Below are positions 52,682-61,781 of a DNA stretch of 64,000 nucleotides, one piece after another. Origin of the DNA: Micromonosporaceae bacterium (lineage in GTDB: Bacteria; Actinomycetota; Actinomycetes; Mycobacteriales; Micromonosporaceae); assembly GCA_009377645.1 (NCBI GenBank), contig WHTQ01000005.1, positions 1 to 64,000 of the forward strand, given 5' to 3'. Positions within the stretch are counted from its first letter, which is position 1. The number at the start of each line of letters is the position of its first letter. The position numbers and the translations under genes were made by a program. The notes beneath the pieces are model-generated. The model saw only the letters and a program-made list of their open reading frames with translations, had not been told where the DNA came from and searched no databases.

Positions 52682-53776
52682 CTAGGCTCCTAGCCCACCG
52701 AGTACGGCTGGGCGCCCGTCCGACTGTGGCTGCTGGTCGACCAGCTCGGCGTGCACGATCAACCGCTCGTAGTTGTCCCACTTCGGGTTGCAGGTGGTCA
52801 GCGTCAGCATCGCCTCGCTCGGCTCGACGCCCGGCTGACCGGGCACCGGAGCCACCACCTCCACCGCGTTCGGTTTCACGATGTGGTTGCGGGTGACCCG
52901 GTAGATGAACCAGCTGTCCTGGGTCTCCACGACTACCGTCTCCCCCTCCCCCACCTGGTCCAGGTCCCAGAAGGTGGCCGGGTTCCGGTGACCGGCGACC
53001 GAGAAGTTGCCGACCTGGCCCGGCATGGCGCTGTCCGGGTAGTGGCCGGGCGCGTACCGGATGTCGTCCAGCTCCACCCCCTGGACCACCACCCAGTACT
53101 TCCCGATCCTGGGAACGTAGAGCCGGGCGATCGCGTGGCCCGGAGGCGGGCCGAGCGGCTCCGGGGTGGCCTCGTCGTCCCCGTCCTTCTCCTGGTCCTG
53201 GTCCGGGGACACGGTCGGTGCCGGGGCGGCCCAGTCCTGCGCGAGCTGGCGGTCCAGGTCGTCCTGGTGGGAGGCGATGACCGCCGACTTCCCCCAGACC
53301 TCGTACGCGGCCAGCAGCAGCACGATCACCCCGAGCGTGATCAGCACCTCGCCGGCCCCCCGAACCGTGCTCCGGGTCGCGGTGCCGAGGGTGGTGCGGG
53401 TCAGCGCGGAGTGGACGCTGCGGTAGCCGCCGGTCTTGGTGCGGACCGCCCGCAGCGGCACCACCTGCGCGCCGGGCGGCGGCGCGGGCCGGGGCTGGTC
53501 CGCCTCCGGGTCGGGGGGCGGCGGGGGCGGGACGATGCCCAGCAGGCCGGTCTCGTCCGCCCGCGGGCCGCCCGCGGGCGGCCCGCCCCGTCCGCCCGGC
53601 GGGACGACCGGGATGGTGGCGGTCTGGTCCGGCGAGCTGGCGGGTACGGCCGGCAGCACGGTGGTGGTCGGGTCGATCGCCGGGCTGACCGGCGCGGTCC
53701 GGTCGTTCGCCCACTCCGCGAGATCCTCCGGCGCCCGGTGGCGGCCGTACCGACTCGACTCGGGCGGGGCAGTCAT
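52682..53776 (-). CDS. srtE: Class E sortase
   Basis: 364 aa transpeptidase that anchors surface proteins to the wall. A long Pro-rich cytoplasmic N-terminus, helix [19 protein letters not shown], then the sortase barrel: [18 protein letters not shown], catalytic His in [12 protein letters not shown], Cys in [17 protein letters not shown] with the Arg after it. LAxTG-type motifs are preferred by class E enzymes; no substrate gene is seen here. Start ATG overlaps the DUF881 gene by four bases. Neighbourhood with pknB/crgA is standard for actinobacteria. Confidence 0.93.
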   Translation of the reverse strand: MTAPPESSRYGRHRAPEDLAEWANDRTAPVSPAIDPTTTVLPAVPASSPDQTATIPVVPPGGRGGPPAGGPRADETGLLGIVPPPPPPDPEADQPRPAPPPGAQVVPLRAVRTKTGGYRSVHSALTRTTLGTATRSTVRGAGEVLITLGVIVLLLAAYEVWGKSAVIASHQDDLDRQLAQDWAAPAPTVSPDQDQEKDGDDEATPEPLGPPPGHAIARLYVPRIGKYWVVVQGVELDDIRYAPGHYPDSAMPGQVGNFSVAGHRNPATFWDLDQVGEGETVVVETQDSWFIYRVTRNHIVKPNAVEVVAPVPGQPGVEPSEAMLTLTTCNPKWDNYERLIVHAELVDQQPQSDGRPAVLGGLGA

Positions 53777-54579
53777 CCGGTCACCTGCGCGGAGCGCAGC
53801 GTGCTGGTTCCGTCGAACGCCGGCACGGTGACATCCTCCTCCGCCGTCTCGCGGTAGCCGAGCCCGTACGCATCGGCCGCCTCCCGGAACAGCTGCACCC
53901 CCGGCGCCTCCGCGAGTGCGGTGCTCATGGTCTCCGGGTCCCCGATCGCAACGATGACATACGGGGGTGAGTGCGGACGACCGTGCAACAACAGTACCGG
54001 TCCGACGCAGATCGCTGCACTCGTCGAGAGCACCCGTTCTCCCATGATCGACATGGCCTCGGCGCCGCCGGCCCACAGGGCGTTGATCACCGACTGCAGG
54101 TCCTGCTGGTGGACCAGCAGGTCATCCGGCTCGGCGCCGGGCGGCCGGACCCCGTCCGGTTGCAGGGCGTCGTTGAGGGTGACGGTCACCGCCGGCCCCC
54201 GCAACCCGGTGAAGCCGGCGGCGGCCAGGTAGCTCTCGGCCCGCTCCTGCTCCGCCAGCACCGGCGGGTCGGCGCCGCCCTGTGCGTCGGTGAGTGCCGC
54301 CACCGCCGCCTCCAGCGGGGCGATCTGGGCCTCGGCGGCGGCGACCCGCTCCTCCCGTTCCTCGATAAGGTCGACCAGCTCCAGCCGGCGGTCCTCCCGC
54401 AGCGGGGGCCCGTCGGCGGTGGTCGCGCTGGTGGTGAACAGCAGGCCGGCGGCCACGGCGATCACCGGTACGCCCAGCCACCAGCCCGGCCGGCGGCCGC
54501 CGCGGCGCGGCAGCAGCTCGCGTACCGCCCGCTGGAGCACGTTGCGCCAGGTCGCGTGACCCGAAGCGTATTCGGTCAC
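53773..54579 (-). CDS. DUF881 family protein
   Basis: 268 aa. Helix [20 protein letters not shown] near the N-terminus, then a coiled coil ([20 protein letters not shown]) and the DUF881 core ([51 protein letters not shown]). Common partner of crgA and sortase genes in actinobacterial division clusters; function unknown. GTG start; a divergent short gap to crgA. Confidence 0.9.
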   Translation of the reverse strand: MTEYASGHATWRNVLQRAVRELLPRRGGRRPGWWLGVPVIAVAAGLLFTTSATTADGPPLREDRRLELVDLIEEREERVAAAEAQIAPLEAAVAALTDAQGGADPPVLAEQERAESYLAAAGFTGLRGPAVTVTLNDALQPDGVRPPGAEPDDLLVHQQDLQSVINALWAGGAEAMSIMGERVLSTSAAICVGPVLLLHGRPHSPPYVIVAIGDPETMSTALAEAPGVQLFREAADAYGLGYRETAEEDVTVPAFDGTSTLRSAQVTG

Positions 54580-54672
54580 CCCTGCCCCTCCGGTCGCCGT
54601 CAGTTAGGCTGTGGTCGGAACCAATTGTTCAGCATCCCATGTACCGCGTCATGGCCCCTCGGGGAGAGCGTC

Positions 54673-54933
54673 GTGCCCAAGTCAACAGTCCGCAAGAAGA
54701 AGGTCTACACGCCCCCGGCCGAGGTCCGGCCGGTCGAGGCTACCCGCCGCAAGCCGAGCCCGTCCTGGCTGCCGGTCAGCGCGGTGGCGCTGATCGTCTT
54801 CGGGATCGCCTGGTTGGTGGTCTTCTACATCACCACCGGCGACTATCCGGTCGCGGCCTGGGGTTACCTGAACCTGGTGGTGGGGTTCGGGGCGATGGTC
54901 GGCTCGCTGGCGATCCTCTCCCGCTGGCGGTGA
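54673..54933 (+). CDS. crgA: Cell division protein CrgA
   Basis: 86 aa with two membrane helices: MPKSTVRKKKVYTPPAEVRP N-terminus, SAVALIVFGIAWLVVFYITT and YLNLVVGFGAMVGSLAILSRW. CrgA coordinates septum assembly with FtsZ, FtsI and wall enzymes in actinobacteria. GTG start after GGGGAGAG. Only the last part of the long track ORF is real. Confidence 0.95.
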   Translation: MPKSTVRKKKVYTPPAEVRPVEATRRKPSPSWLPVSAVALIVFGIAWLVVFYITTGDYPVAAWGYLNLVVGFGAMVGSLAILSRWR

Positions 54934-54994
54934 CGGACGCAGGCGGGTAACAGCCGCAGGCGTACGCGAAGGCGGCTCGTAAACTACTCCGGTG

Positions 54995-55032
54995 TAGTTA
55001 TCCACAGGAGTTTTCCACAGTGTGGATAACTA
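54995..55032. promoter_or_regulatory. Palindromic DnaA-box cluster upstream of the Fe-S oxidoreductase gene
   Basis: Perfect 12-bp inverted repeat TAGTTATCCACA / TGTGGATAACTA, each arm holding a consensus TTATCCACA box, with a third near-box TTTTCCACA in the 14-bp spacer. Located 37 bp before the next start and about 50 kb from oriC. Could titrate DnaA or couple this promoter to replication. Confidence 0.75.
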
Positions 55033-55069
55033 GCTGATTCCGGACAAGATCGGATAAGAGGGGAGCTTC

Positions 55070-57229
55070 GTGGGCGCCGTCCAGATCGCCACCACGGCCG
55101 TCGCCGCCCTCGTCACCGCCGCCGCCGCCGTCCTCGCGGTCCGGGCGGTCCGGCAGCTGTTCGCGGTGGTCCGGCTGGGCCAGCCCGACCCGACCCGGTC
55201 CGCCGGCTGGTGGGAGCGCACGCTGACCATGCTGCGCGAGACCCTCGGCCACACCCGGATGCTGAAATGGTCGGTGGTCGGGGCCGCCCACTGGTTCGTG
55301 ATGGTCGGGTTCATCCTGCTGGTCACGCTGGTGCTGGCCGCCTACGTGGAGGTGGCCGACCCAACCCGGACCCTCCCGGTGATCGGCTACTGGAGCGGCT
55401 TCGGGCTGGTGACCGAGCTGCTGAGCGTGGCCGGGCTGGCCGGGATCGGGCTGCTGATCGTGGTCCGGCTCCAGAACCTGCCCGGCCGGCGCCGCTGGTC
55501 CCGGTTCGCCGGCTCCACCGCCTGGCAGGCCTACTACGTGGAGTACACGATCGTGGCCGTGCTCGGGCTCGGGCTGCTGCTGCGCGGCACCAAGGCGGCC
55601 GGCGGCGACCTGCCCTACCCGGTCTGGGCCGCCCCGGTCAGCCACGCGCTGGGTGGGCCGATGCCGGCCAGCGGCACGCTGGTCAGCCTGCTCGCGGCCG
55701 GCAAGATCGCGGTCTCGATGGCCTGGGTGATCGTGATCTCGCTGAACCTCACGATGGGCGTGGCCTGGCACCGGTTCACCGCCTTCCCGAACATCTTCTT
55801 CAAGCGCTCCGGTGGCCCGGCGCCGGCACTCGGGGCGCTCCGGCCGATGACCAGCGCCGGGGCGCCGCTCGACTTCGAGCAGGCCGACCCGGAGACCGAC
55901 CAGTTCGGGGTGGCCGCGGTCGAGCAGTTCACCTGGAAGGGGCTGCTGGACTTCACCACCTGCACCGAGTGCGGGCGCTGCCAGGACCAGTGCCCGGCCT
56001 GGAACACCGGCAAGCCGCTCTCGCCCAAGCTGGTCATCCTCAGCCTGCGCGACCACGCGTACGCGAAGGCCCCGTACCTGTTGGCCGGCGGCGGCCAGAC
56101 GCCGGACGGGGAGGAGCGCGGCACGCCGGAGCAGCTGGCCCGGGTGCCGGCCTCGGCGTTGGCCGAGGCGCAGCGGCCGCTGGTCGGGGACGCCGAGGCG
56201 GCCGGGATCATCGACCCGGACGCGCTGTGGGCCTGCACCACCTGCGGCGCGTGCGTGGAGCAGTGCCCGGTCGACATCGAGCACGTCGACCACATTGTGG
56301 ACATCCGTCGGCACCAGGTGATGATCGAGGCCAGCTTCCCGCCGGAGGCCGGTGCGATGCTGCGCAACCTGGAGAGCAAGGGAAACCCCTGGGGCGCGGC
56401 CGCCAGCACCCGCGCCGACTGGACCAACGGGCTGGACTTCGAGGTGCCGCGGGCGGACGGCAGCGCGGCGTTCGACTACCTGTTCTGGGTCGGCTGCGCG
56501 GGGGCGTTCGACGACCGGGCGAAGCGCACCACCCGGGCGGTGGCCACCCTGCTGCACCAGGCCGGGGTCTCGTTCGCGATCCTCGGGGAGGCGGAGACCT
56601 GCACCGGCGACCCGGCCCGCCGGATCGGCGACGAGTTCCGGTTCCAGCTGCAGGCGCAGCGCAACGTCGAGACCCTGGCCGGGGTCTTCGGTGACCGGCC
56701 ACCGGAGCGGCGCCGGATCGTGGTCACCTGCCCGCACTGCCTGAACACCCTTGGCAACGAGTACGGGCAGCTGGGCGGGCACTACGACGTGGTGCACCAC
56801 ACCCAGCTGCTGGCAGAGCTGGTGGCCGACGGCCGGCTGACTCCGGTCCGGCCGGTCGACGGTGGACTGACCTGGCACGACCCCTGCTATCTGGGGCGCC
56901 ACAACCGGGTCTTCGCCCCGCCGCGGGAGCTACTCGGCGCGGTGGCCGGCGAGCACGGGCTGACCGAGATGCCCCGCAACTCGGAGCGGTCGTTCTGCTG
57001 TGGAGCCGGCGGTGCTCGCATGTGGATGGAGGAACGGATCGGGAAGCGGATCAGCACCGAGCGGGCCGAGGAGGCACTGTCCACCGGCGCCGGCACGATC
57101 GCGGTCGGCTGCCCGTTCTGCTCCACAATGCTCAACGACGGCGTGGCGGGCGGGCAGGCGGGTGACGGTGTCGAGGTCGTCGACGTGGCAACGGTCCTGC
57201 TGCGGGCCACTGCAGTGGACAGTACGTAG
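55070..57229 (+). CDS. EtfD-like membrane (Fe-S) oxidoreductase
   Basis: 719 aa. About five N-terminal membrane helices (NarI-like: SVVGAAHWFVMVGFILLVTL, IVVRLQNLPGRRRWS), a 2x[4Fe-4S] ferredoxin domain (CTECGRCQDQCP and CTTCGACVEQCPVD), then two CCG/cysteine-rich HdrD/GlcF-type domains (WVGCAGAF, HDPCYLGRHN, FCCGAGGARMW). This is the architecture of mycobacterial EtfD (Rv0338c), thought to move electrons from ETF to quinone in fatty-acid/amino-acid oxidation. GTG start 37 bp after the DnaA-box palindrome. No heme or quinone partner gene is adjacent. Confidence 0.88.
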   Translation: MGAVQIATTAVAALVTAAAAVLAVRAVRQLFAVVRLGQPDPTRSAGWWERTLTMLRETLGHTRMLKWSVVGAAHWFVMVGFILLVTLVLAAYVEVADPTRTLPVIGYWSGFGLVTELLSVAGLAGIGLLIVVRLQNLPGRRRWSRFAGSTAWQAYYVEYTIVAVLGLGLLLRGTKAAGGDLPYPVWAAPVSHALGGPMPASGTLVSLLAAGKIAVSMAWVIVISLNLTMGVAWHRFTAFPNIFFKRSGGPAPALGALRPMTSAGAPLDFEQADPETDQFGVAAVEQFTWKGLLDFTTCTECGRCQDQCPAWNTGKPLSPKLVILSLRDHAYAKAPYLLAGGGQTPDGEERGTPEQLARVPASALAEAQRPLVGDAEAAGIIDPDALWACTTCGACVEQCPVDIEHVDHIVDIRRHQVMIEASFPPEAGAMLRNLESKGNPWGAAASTRADWTNGLDFEVPRADGSAAFDYLFWVGCAGAFDDRAKRTTRAVATLLHQAGVSFAILGEAETCTGDPARRIGDEFRFQLQAQRNVETLAGVFGDRPPERRRIVVTCPHCLNTLGNEYGQLGGHYDVVHHTQLLAELVADGRLTPVRPVDGGLTWHDPCYLGRHNRVFAPPRELLGAVAGEHGLTEMPRNSERSFCCGAGGARMWMEERIGKRISTERAEEALSTGAGTIAVGCPFCSTMLNDGVAGGQAGDGVEVVDVATVLLRATAVDST

Positions 57230-57270
57230 CGTGTGGACCCGGTTACGCTGTCGTGTTGGGGTGTCGGCAC

Positions 57271-57300
57271 TTGACCGCGCTCGGGGACGGAGTCTAGGCT
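57271..57300 (+). promoter_or_regulatory. Promoter upstream of the c-di-AMP riboswitch
   Basis: TTGACC and TAGGCT separated by 18 bp, a good sigma-70/HrdB-type match; transcription would begin near 57307 and run through the riboswitch. Confidence 0.6.
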
Positions 57301-57374
57301 CGGCAGTCGTTGAGCCGGACGTCGGTTACCCAACCCGGGTGGCCCCGGCCGACACCGCCGAGTCACCGCGACGG

Positions 57375-57508
57375 TATCGGTCTCGGTGAGCCGGGGAACC
57401 GTGCAGCACCCGGGGTGAATCCTCGACGGCGCGGCAGTCCGCGAAGTCGCGGTAGGGCGAACTTCCCGCCCGAACCCGTCAGCTAACCCGGTAGGCGGTC
57501 AGGGAGAA
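57375..57508 (+). ncRNA. Cyclic di-AMP (ydaO-yuaA) riboswitch
   Basis: Contains the hallmark blocks in order: GCCGGGGAACC, CCGGGGTGAATCC, CGGTAGGGCGAACTTCC, CGCCCGAACCCGTCAGCTAA and CGGTAGGCG. In actinobacteria this class sits before NlpC/P60 wall hydrolase genes and turns expression off when c-di-AMP is high. Boundaries are approximate. The following GTG starts about 15 nt after its end. Confidence 0.9.
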
Positions 57509-57522
57509 GGGGTACGGTCCCC

Positions 57523-58557
57523 GTGGCAGATGCCAGGGCGCGCCAGCTCCGGCCCAGCCGGTCTTCCAACCTCCGACAAGCACAGGTGACACGCTACGTT
57601 GTGTCCACTTTACTGTCCGCGGTGATGATGGTGCCGGCTGTGTTCCTGCTCACTCAGCCCGCCCTCGCCCAGGACACCGCCGCCGAGGTCGAGGCCGAGA
57701 TCGACAAGGCCTGGCGCGAGCTGGAGCCGATCATCGAGGAGCACAACGCGGTCCGCGGCAAGCTGAAGGACAAGCGGAAGGCGGCCGAGGAGCTGGCCGA
57801 GAAGATCGAGCCGCTGGAGCTGCGGGTGGACGTGGCCCAGGCCGCCATCACCGACGTCGCCGTCTACAGCTTCAAGGGCGGAAACATGTCCGCCTTCCGG
57901 GCGCTGCTGACCACCGGCTCGCCGCTCGCGCTCACCGACCAGCTGGCGACGCTGGACCAGCTCGCCCGGGCCCAGAGCCTGAAGATAACGAAGGTGCTGG
58001 AGACCAAGGCTGAGTACGAGGCCGAGAAGGCGGAGCTGGACAAGCTGGTCGACGAGCTGGCCACTATGGAGTCGGAGCTGGCCGAGCGCGCCGAGGAGAT
58101 CGACGCCGAGATCGACCGGCTCAAGGACATGCGCGACGAGCTGCTGGAGGAGGAGGCGGTCGCCGACACCGGTAACGGGGGCGACTGCCCGGCCAGCTAC
58201 CCGGGCGGCGGAGCCGAGTCCGCAGTCACCTTCGCCTGTGCCCAGATCGGCAAGCCTTACGGCTGGGGGGAGGCCGGCCCGGGCGCGTACGACTGCTCCG
58301 GTCTGACCATGGCGGCGTGGAACCAGGGTGGGGTGAGCCTCCCCCACAACGCCGCCGAACAGCGGTCCTCCATCCCGTACGTCGAGCGGAGCAACCTGCG
58401 CCCCGGCGATCTGGTCTTCTACTACAGCGACCTGAGCCACGTCGGGATGTACGCCGGCGCGGGCTGGGTTGTCCACGCCTCGAACCCTAGTGACCCGGTG
58501 CACATGGCCCCGATCGACGAGATGCCGATCCACAGCTACGGGCGGCCGGGCGGCTGA
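57523..58557 (+). CDS. NlpC/P60 peptidoglycan endopeptidase (RipA-like)
   Basis: 344 aa secreted hydrolase. Signal peptide with helix STLLSAVMMVPAVFLLTQP and an ALA-QD cleavage site; a long coiled coil (about residues 50-220: EEHNAVRGKLKDKRKAAEEL, AELDKLVDELATMESELAER); C-terminal NlpC/P60 domain with Cys in YDCSGLTMAAW, His in LSHVGMYAGAG and third residue His in WVVHASNP. Cleaves peptide stems in the wall; the coiled coil likely autoinhibits or docks to FtsX-type partners. GTG start, riboswitch-controlled. Confidence 0.93.
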   Translation: MADARARQLRPSRSSNLRQAQVTRYVVSTLLSAVMMVPAVFLLTQPALAQDTAAEVEAEIDKAWRELEPIIEEHNAVRGKLKDKRKAAEELAEKIEPLELRVDVAQAAITDVAVYSFKGGNMSAFRALLTTGSPLALTDQLATLDQLARAQSLKITKVLETKAEYEAEKAELDKLVDELATMESELAERAEEIDAEIDRLKDMRDELLEEEAVADTGNGGDCPASYPGGGAESAVTFACAQIGKPYGWGEAGPGAYDCSGLTMAAWNQGGVSLPHNAAEQRSSIPYVERSNLRPGDLVFYYSDLSHVGMYAGAGWVVHASNPSDPVHMAPIDEMPIHSYGRPGG

Positions 58558-58675
58558 TCCGCCGCGTCTCCGGCCACCGGACCCAAGCTCCCGCCACCCC
58601 CCGGCGGGACCCCCGGGCGCCCGCCGTGCGGTTCCCCGTCGCGCGGTGGGCGCCCCCCGCTGTTCCCGCGCCCGA

Positions 58676-59254
58676 TCAGCGAGTTGGCCAGGTGCGCCAG
58701 TTCTGCCAGGCCCGGCTCGGGGTGGGTCCCCGCTGGCCCTGGTAGCGGGAGCCGTACACGGCCGAGCCGTACGGGTTCTCGGCCGGCGACGAGAGCCGGA
58801 AGATGCACAGCTGCCCGATCCGCATGCCGGGCCACAGCCGGATCGGGAGAGTCGCCACGTTGGACAGTTCCAGGGTCACGTGGCCCGAGAACCCCGGGTC
58901 GATGAACCCGGCGGTCGAGTGGGTCAGCAGACCGAGCCGGCCCAGGCTGGACTTCCCCTCCAGCCGGCCGGCGAGCTGGTCGCCGAGCGTGATCACCTCC
59001 AGCGTCGAGGCGAGCACGAACTCACTCGGATGCAGTACGAACGACTCCCCGTCCGCCACCTCCACCAGCGCGGTGAGGTCGTCCTGCCGTGTGGCCGGAT
59101 CGATGTGCGTGTAGAGGTGGTTGTTGAACACCCGGAACAGCCGGTCCAGCCGCACGTCGATGCTCGAGGGCTGGAGGAGGTCTGGGTCGAGCGGGTCGAG
59201 CTGCAGGTTGCCGGCCTTGATTTCGGCGCCGAGGTCGCGGTCGGAGAGCAGCAT
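58676..59254 (-). CDS. dcd: dCTP deaminase
   Basis: 192 aa trimeric nucleotide hydrolase making dUTP (or directly dUMP in actinobacterial bifunctional forms). [20 protein letters not shown] start, [37 protein letters not shown], catalytic Glu in [20 protein letters not shown] and [11 protein letters not shown]. Complete and normal length. Divergent from the PNPOx-like gene. Confidence 0.96.
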   Translation of the reverse strand: MLLSDRDLGAEIKAGNLQLDPLDPDLLQPSSIDVRLDRLFRVFNNHLYTHIDPATRQDDLTALVEVADGESFVLHPSEFVLASTLEVITLGDQLAGRLEGKSSLGRLGLLTHSTAGFIDPGFSGHVTLELSNVATLPIRLWPGMRIGQLCIFRLSSPAENPYGSAVYGSRYQGQRGPTPSRAWQNWRTWPTR

Positions 59255-59295
59255 TCTGGGAGCCTACGACGAGGGCGCGAGCGGCGGTTCGGCGG

Positions 59296-59323
59296 TTGTG
59301 ATCTAGTACGTGTGTGCTATAGC
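59296..59323 (+). promoter_or_regulatory. Promoter giving a near-leaderless PNPOx-like mRNA
   Basis: TTGTGA, 16-bp spacer, TATAGC; the ATG follows 8 bp after the -10, so the transcript would be leaderless or nearly so, and no ribosome site is seen. Confidence 0.5.
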
Positions 59324-59331
59324 ATGGGCGC

Positions 59332-59877
59332 ATGGCATCCTGGTCCCAGTTCGTCTCGGCCGCACCGCGCCTGGCGGCTCAGGTGCGGGCGTTGCTCGAG
59401 CAGTATGGGCAGGGTCTTGGCTATCTGGCCACGGTTCGCGCGGACGGCGGTCCGCGGGTGCATCCGGTGGCACCGGTGATCACCGACGACGGGCTGTTCT
59501 GCTTCGTCATCCCGTCCCCGAAGCGCCGTGACCTGGAGCGGGATGGGCGATACGCACTGCACTCGTTCCCGCCCGAGCACACCGACGACGAGGCCTACCT
59601 GTCCGGCACCGCGGTGCCGGTCACCGACCCCGGGCGGGTCGCGGAGCTGGCCGCGCGGTTCCGGGCGGCCGGTGCCGGCCAGGCCGACTGGCGGCTGTTC
59701 GAGCTCAGCGTCGAGATCGCGATGGTCGGCCGGACCGGCCCGGCCTACCAGGTGTGGCGGGACCGTCCGGGGCCCGGCGGGCCGAGCGGGAAACCGCGCC
59801 AGGGTCGCTCCGGCAGCGTGCGGCTGATCCTCGACGTGCGGCATCCACGGCCGGACCGGAACGACCCGCCGCCGTGA
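59332..59877 (+). CDS. Pyridoxamine 5'-phosphate oxidase-like flavoprotein
   Basis: 181 aa split-barrel protein: LGYLATVRADGGPRVHPVAPV, LFCFVIPSPKRRDLERDGRY and ALHSFPPEHTDDEAYLSGTA are typical of PNPOx-like flavin or F420-binding proteins. It lacks the C-terminal substrate region of true PdxH, so the substrate is unknown. The ATG is preceded by a promoter rather than a ribosome site. Confidence 0.82.
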   Translation: MASWSQFVSAAPRLAAQVRALLEQYGQGLGYLATVRADGGPRVHPVAPVITDDGLFCFVIPSPKRRDLERDGRYALHSFPPEHTDDEAYLSGTAVPVTDPGRVAELAARFRAAGAGQADWRLFELSVEIAMVGRTGPAYQVWRDRPGPGGPSGKPRQGRSGSVRLILDVRHPRPDRNDPPP

Positions 59878-59934
59878 CCCCCGCTCGGGTCGGGCGTGTG
59901 TCGACCTGGTCCGGCAGGTAGAGTGAACCCGCCC

Positions 59935-60008
59935 GCGGGTGTAGTTCAATGGCAGAACATCAGCTTCCCAAGCTGACAGTGAGGGTTCGATTCCCTTCAC
60001 CCGCTCCA
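59935..60008 (+). tRNA. tRNA-Gly (CCC anticodon)
   Basis: Acceptor GCGGGTG/CACCCGC, anticodon stem TCAGC/GCTGA with loop TTCCCAA (CCC), T stem GAGGG/CCCTT-type pairing, discriminator T and an encoded CCA. A toxin-antitoxin pair lies immediately downstream; no attachment repeat was found. Confidence 0.95.
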
Positions 60009-60072
60009 ACGAGAATCGCCTGGTAGCGGCACTGTGTCCAGGCACGCGCCTCGATAGAGCCCGGCTGCTCCA

Positions 60073-60597
60073 TCATGCGTGGTGCCATTCCTCTGCCATT
60101 GGCGGGGTCGGCTGGCAGGTCTTCGCCTGTTCGGTGGTTTCACGCTGCCACCGGCCCGCTTCAGCCCCGTTCGTCGCGTTGGTGTCGAACGTGGCGATGC
60201 CTAGCTCGGTCCATGCAGCGAGCAGGCGCTGGTCACCGGTGGCGGCCACGACATCCTCATCGTTCAGCTGCTCGGCCGAAGCGCAGTGCACCGCGTCGTA
60301 GCCACGCAACGCAAGCTGGTGTGCCAGCGTAGCGGCCCTGGCCACGACGGGCTCGTCAACCTCGGCCACCTCGACCGCCGACCAGAGCTGGTCCAGCAGC
60401 CGCAGGCTCGCCTGGAGTTTCTGGTCGGTGAGCCGGCCCATCCGCCGCGCCTGCGACAACGCCGCCGCTGTGTCCACGTAGAGCAGCCGGCTGGAGACCA
60501 CCTCGTCGGCGTCGTCCCAGAACCGCCGGCACGCCGGGCTGCTCGGCTCGGCGACCAACAAGGGTACGAACGCGGACATATCCAGGTAGCCGATCAC
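60073..60597 (-). CDS. vapC: PIN-domain toxin (VapC-type)
   Basis: 174 aa PIN ribonuclease: first acidic residue in MIGYLDMSAFVPLLVAE, middle Glu/Asp in YVDTAAALSQARR, and LRGYDAVHCASAEQL with the later acidic residues in VVAATGDQRLLAAW. The toxin of a type II pair; cuts RNA. Starts four bases inside the antitoxin stop. The C-terminal ~25 residues extend past the usual fold. Confidence 0.85.
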   Translation of the reverse strand: MIGYLDMSAFVPLLVAEPSSPACRRFWDDADEVVSSRLLYVDTAAALSQARRMGRLTDQKLQASLRLLDQLWSAVEVAEVDEPVVARAATLAHQLALRGYDAVHCASAEQLNDEDVVAATGDQRLLAAWTELGIATFDTNATNGAEAGRWQRETTEQAKTCQPTPPMAEEWHHA

Positions 60598-60848
60598 CGC
60601 CGCTGCTCACTGACCAGATCGCTGACGATCCCGCTCGACCTCACCGGCTCGGGTGGTGGCCGCTTGCGAGCGCGGGCCGCCTGCACCCGCCCCTCTGCCC
60701 GCAGTGTCTCCAGCCTCGTCGGCCGATCGACGGGCACGATCCGTGCGATCGGCCGACCATGATCGGTTACCGTGACCACCCGCCCCGAGCGGACCTCCGC
60801 CAGGTACCGGCTCAGGCTGTCCCGCAGCTCACGTACGCCTACGTCCAT
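60594..60848 (-). CDS. vapB: Phd/YefM-type antitoxin (VapB)
   Basis: 84 aa from the ATG behind GGAGG (5-nt gap), giving MDVGVRELRDSLSRYLAEVR and TVTDHGRPIARIVPVD, the Phd/YefM DNA-binding fold; the Arg/Pro-rich C-terminus would wrap the toxin. Earlier in-frame ATGs in the track ORF lack a ribosome site. Neutralises VapC and autorepresses the operon. Confidence 0.85.
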   Translation of the reverse strand: MDVGVRELRDSLSRYLAEVRSGRVVTVTDHGRPIARIVPVDRPTRLETLRAEGRVQAARARKRPPPEPVRSSGIVSDLVSEQRR

Positions 60849-60879
60849 CGCAACCTCCGTAGCCATAACACACGCTCCC

Positions 60880-60885
60880 ATTATA
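60880..60885 (-). promoter_or_regulatory. Consensus -10 TATAAT for vapBC
   Basis: Exact TATAAT on the minus strand, 32 bp before the antitoxin ATG. No clear -35. A full consensus -10 is rare in this GC-rich window. Confidence 0.55.
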
Positions 60886-61037
60886 GCCACATCTAACGGC
60901 GCTGCCGGGAGGGTAGTGATCTGACGGGCGGGCGGGGCGCCGATGAGCCGGGTTTGAGATGACTCACATTGACACCGAAGGGCGTTGCGTCGCTAGGCTC
61001 GCGACCGACCTCGTACCCCCCGGAGAGGATCAGACGC

Positions 61038-61691
61038 GTGGCCGGCAGGCACGGACTGCCCCGACGGCTGGGCCGCCGGTTCCGGCCGGCCGGTGTGGTG
61101 GTCGTGACGCTCGCCGTGGTCGCGGTCGGGATCGGGGTCGCGGCGTGGCCGCGGGAGACGCCCCGGGCCCCCGCCGCGGCGGACTCCGGGGTGGCGCCCG
61201 GGGTAGCGCCGACCGGTTCCGCCCACCCGGACCCAGCCGGCGGGCCGGCGACCGGGGCCCCGGACCGGAACGCCGATCGCCCGTCCCGTGGTGGCGACCC
61301 GCGGGCGGACCGGCCGAAGGCCAGCCCGACGCCGATCGAGCCGGAGTCGCCGGCGGCTCCGGAGCCGGATGCCCCGCAGGCCGTACCGGGCGGCGGCGCC
61401 GTAGTGGAGACCGGGGGCTGCCAGGCGTCCTTCTATTGGGAGCCGCAGCCGACCGCCAGCGGCGAGCCCTTCGACCCGGAGGCGATGACCGCCGCCCACC
61501 TGAGCTGGGCGTTCGACACCCGGGTCCGGGTGACCAACCCGGCCACCGGCCAGTCGGTGGTGGTCCGGATCAACGACCGCGGCCCGTACGTCGAGGGCCG
61601 GTGCATCGACCTGTCCCGGGGAGCGTTCCGAGAGATCGCTCAACTGGACGCGGGGGTCGTTACGGTGACCTACGAGGTCCTAGCCGACTGA
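61038..61691 (+). CDS. RlpA-like (DPBB) secreted/anchored protein
   Basis: 217 aa. Signal-anchor helix GVVVVTLAVVAVGIGVAAW, a long Pro/Ala-rich linker, and a C-terminal double-psi beta-barrel: CQASFYWEPQPTASGEPFDP, MTAAHLSWAFDTRVRVTNPA, VVRINDRGPYVEGRCIDLSR with the conserved NDRGP and Asp. RlpA-type proteins bind or cleave denuded glycan. The GTG after CGGAGAGGA is used; the track start is 23 codons earlier. Confidence 0.88.
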   Translation: MAGRHGLPRRLGRRFRPAGVVVVTLAVVAVGIGVAAWPRETPRAPAAADSGVAPGVAPTGSAHPDPAGGPATGAPDRNADRPSRGGDPRADRPKASPTPIEPESPAAPEPDAPQAVPGGGAVVETGGCQASFYWEPQPTASGEPFDPEAMTAAHLSWAFDTRVRVTNPATGQSVVVRINDRGPYVEGRCIDLSRGAFREIAQLDAGVVTVTYEVLAD

Positions 61692-61781
61692 CTCGATCGT
61701 CCTACCGGCCATTTCCCGCTCGGACGTGGGGTCAACATCGGCCATAACCAGCGGCAGATCAGGCATGCTTTTGCCGGACCC

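Noticed and set aside
60001-60072. An attachment-site repeat of tRNA-Gly around vapBC
   Set aside because: I looked for a second copy of the tRNA-Gly 3' end past the module and found none.
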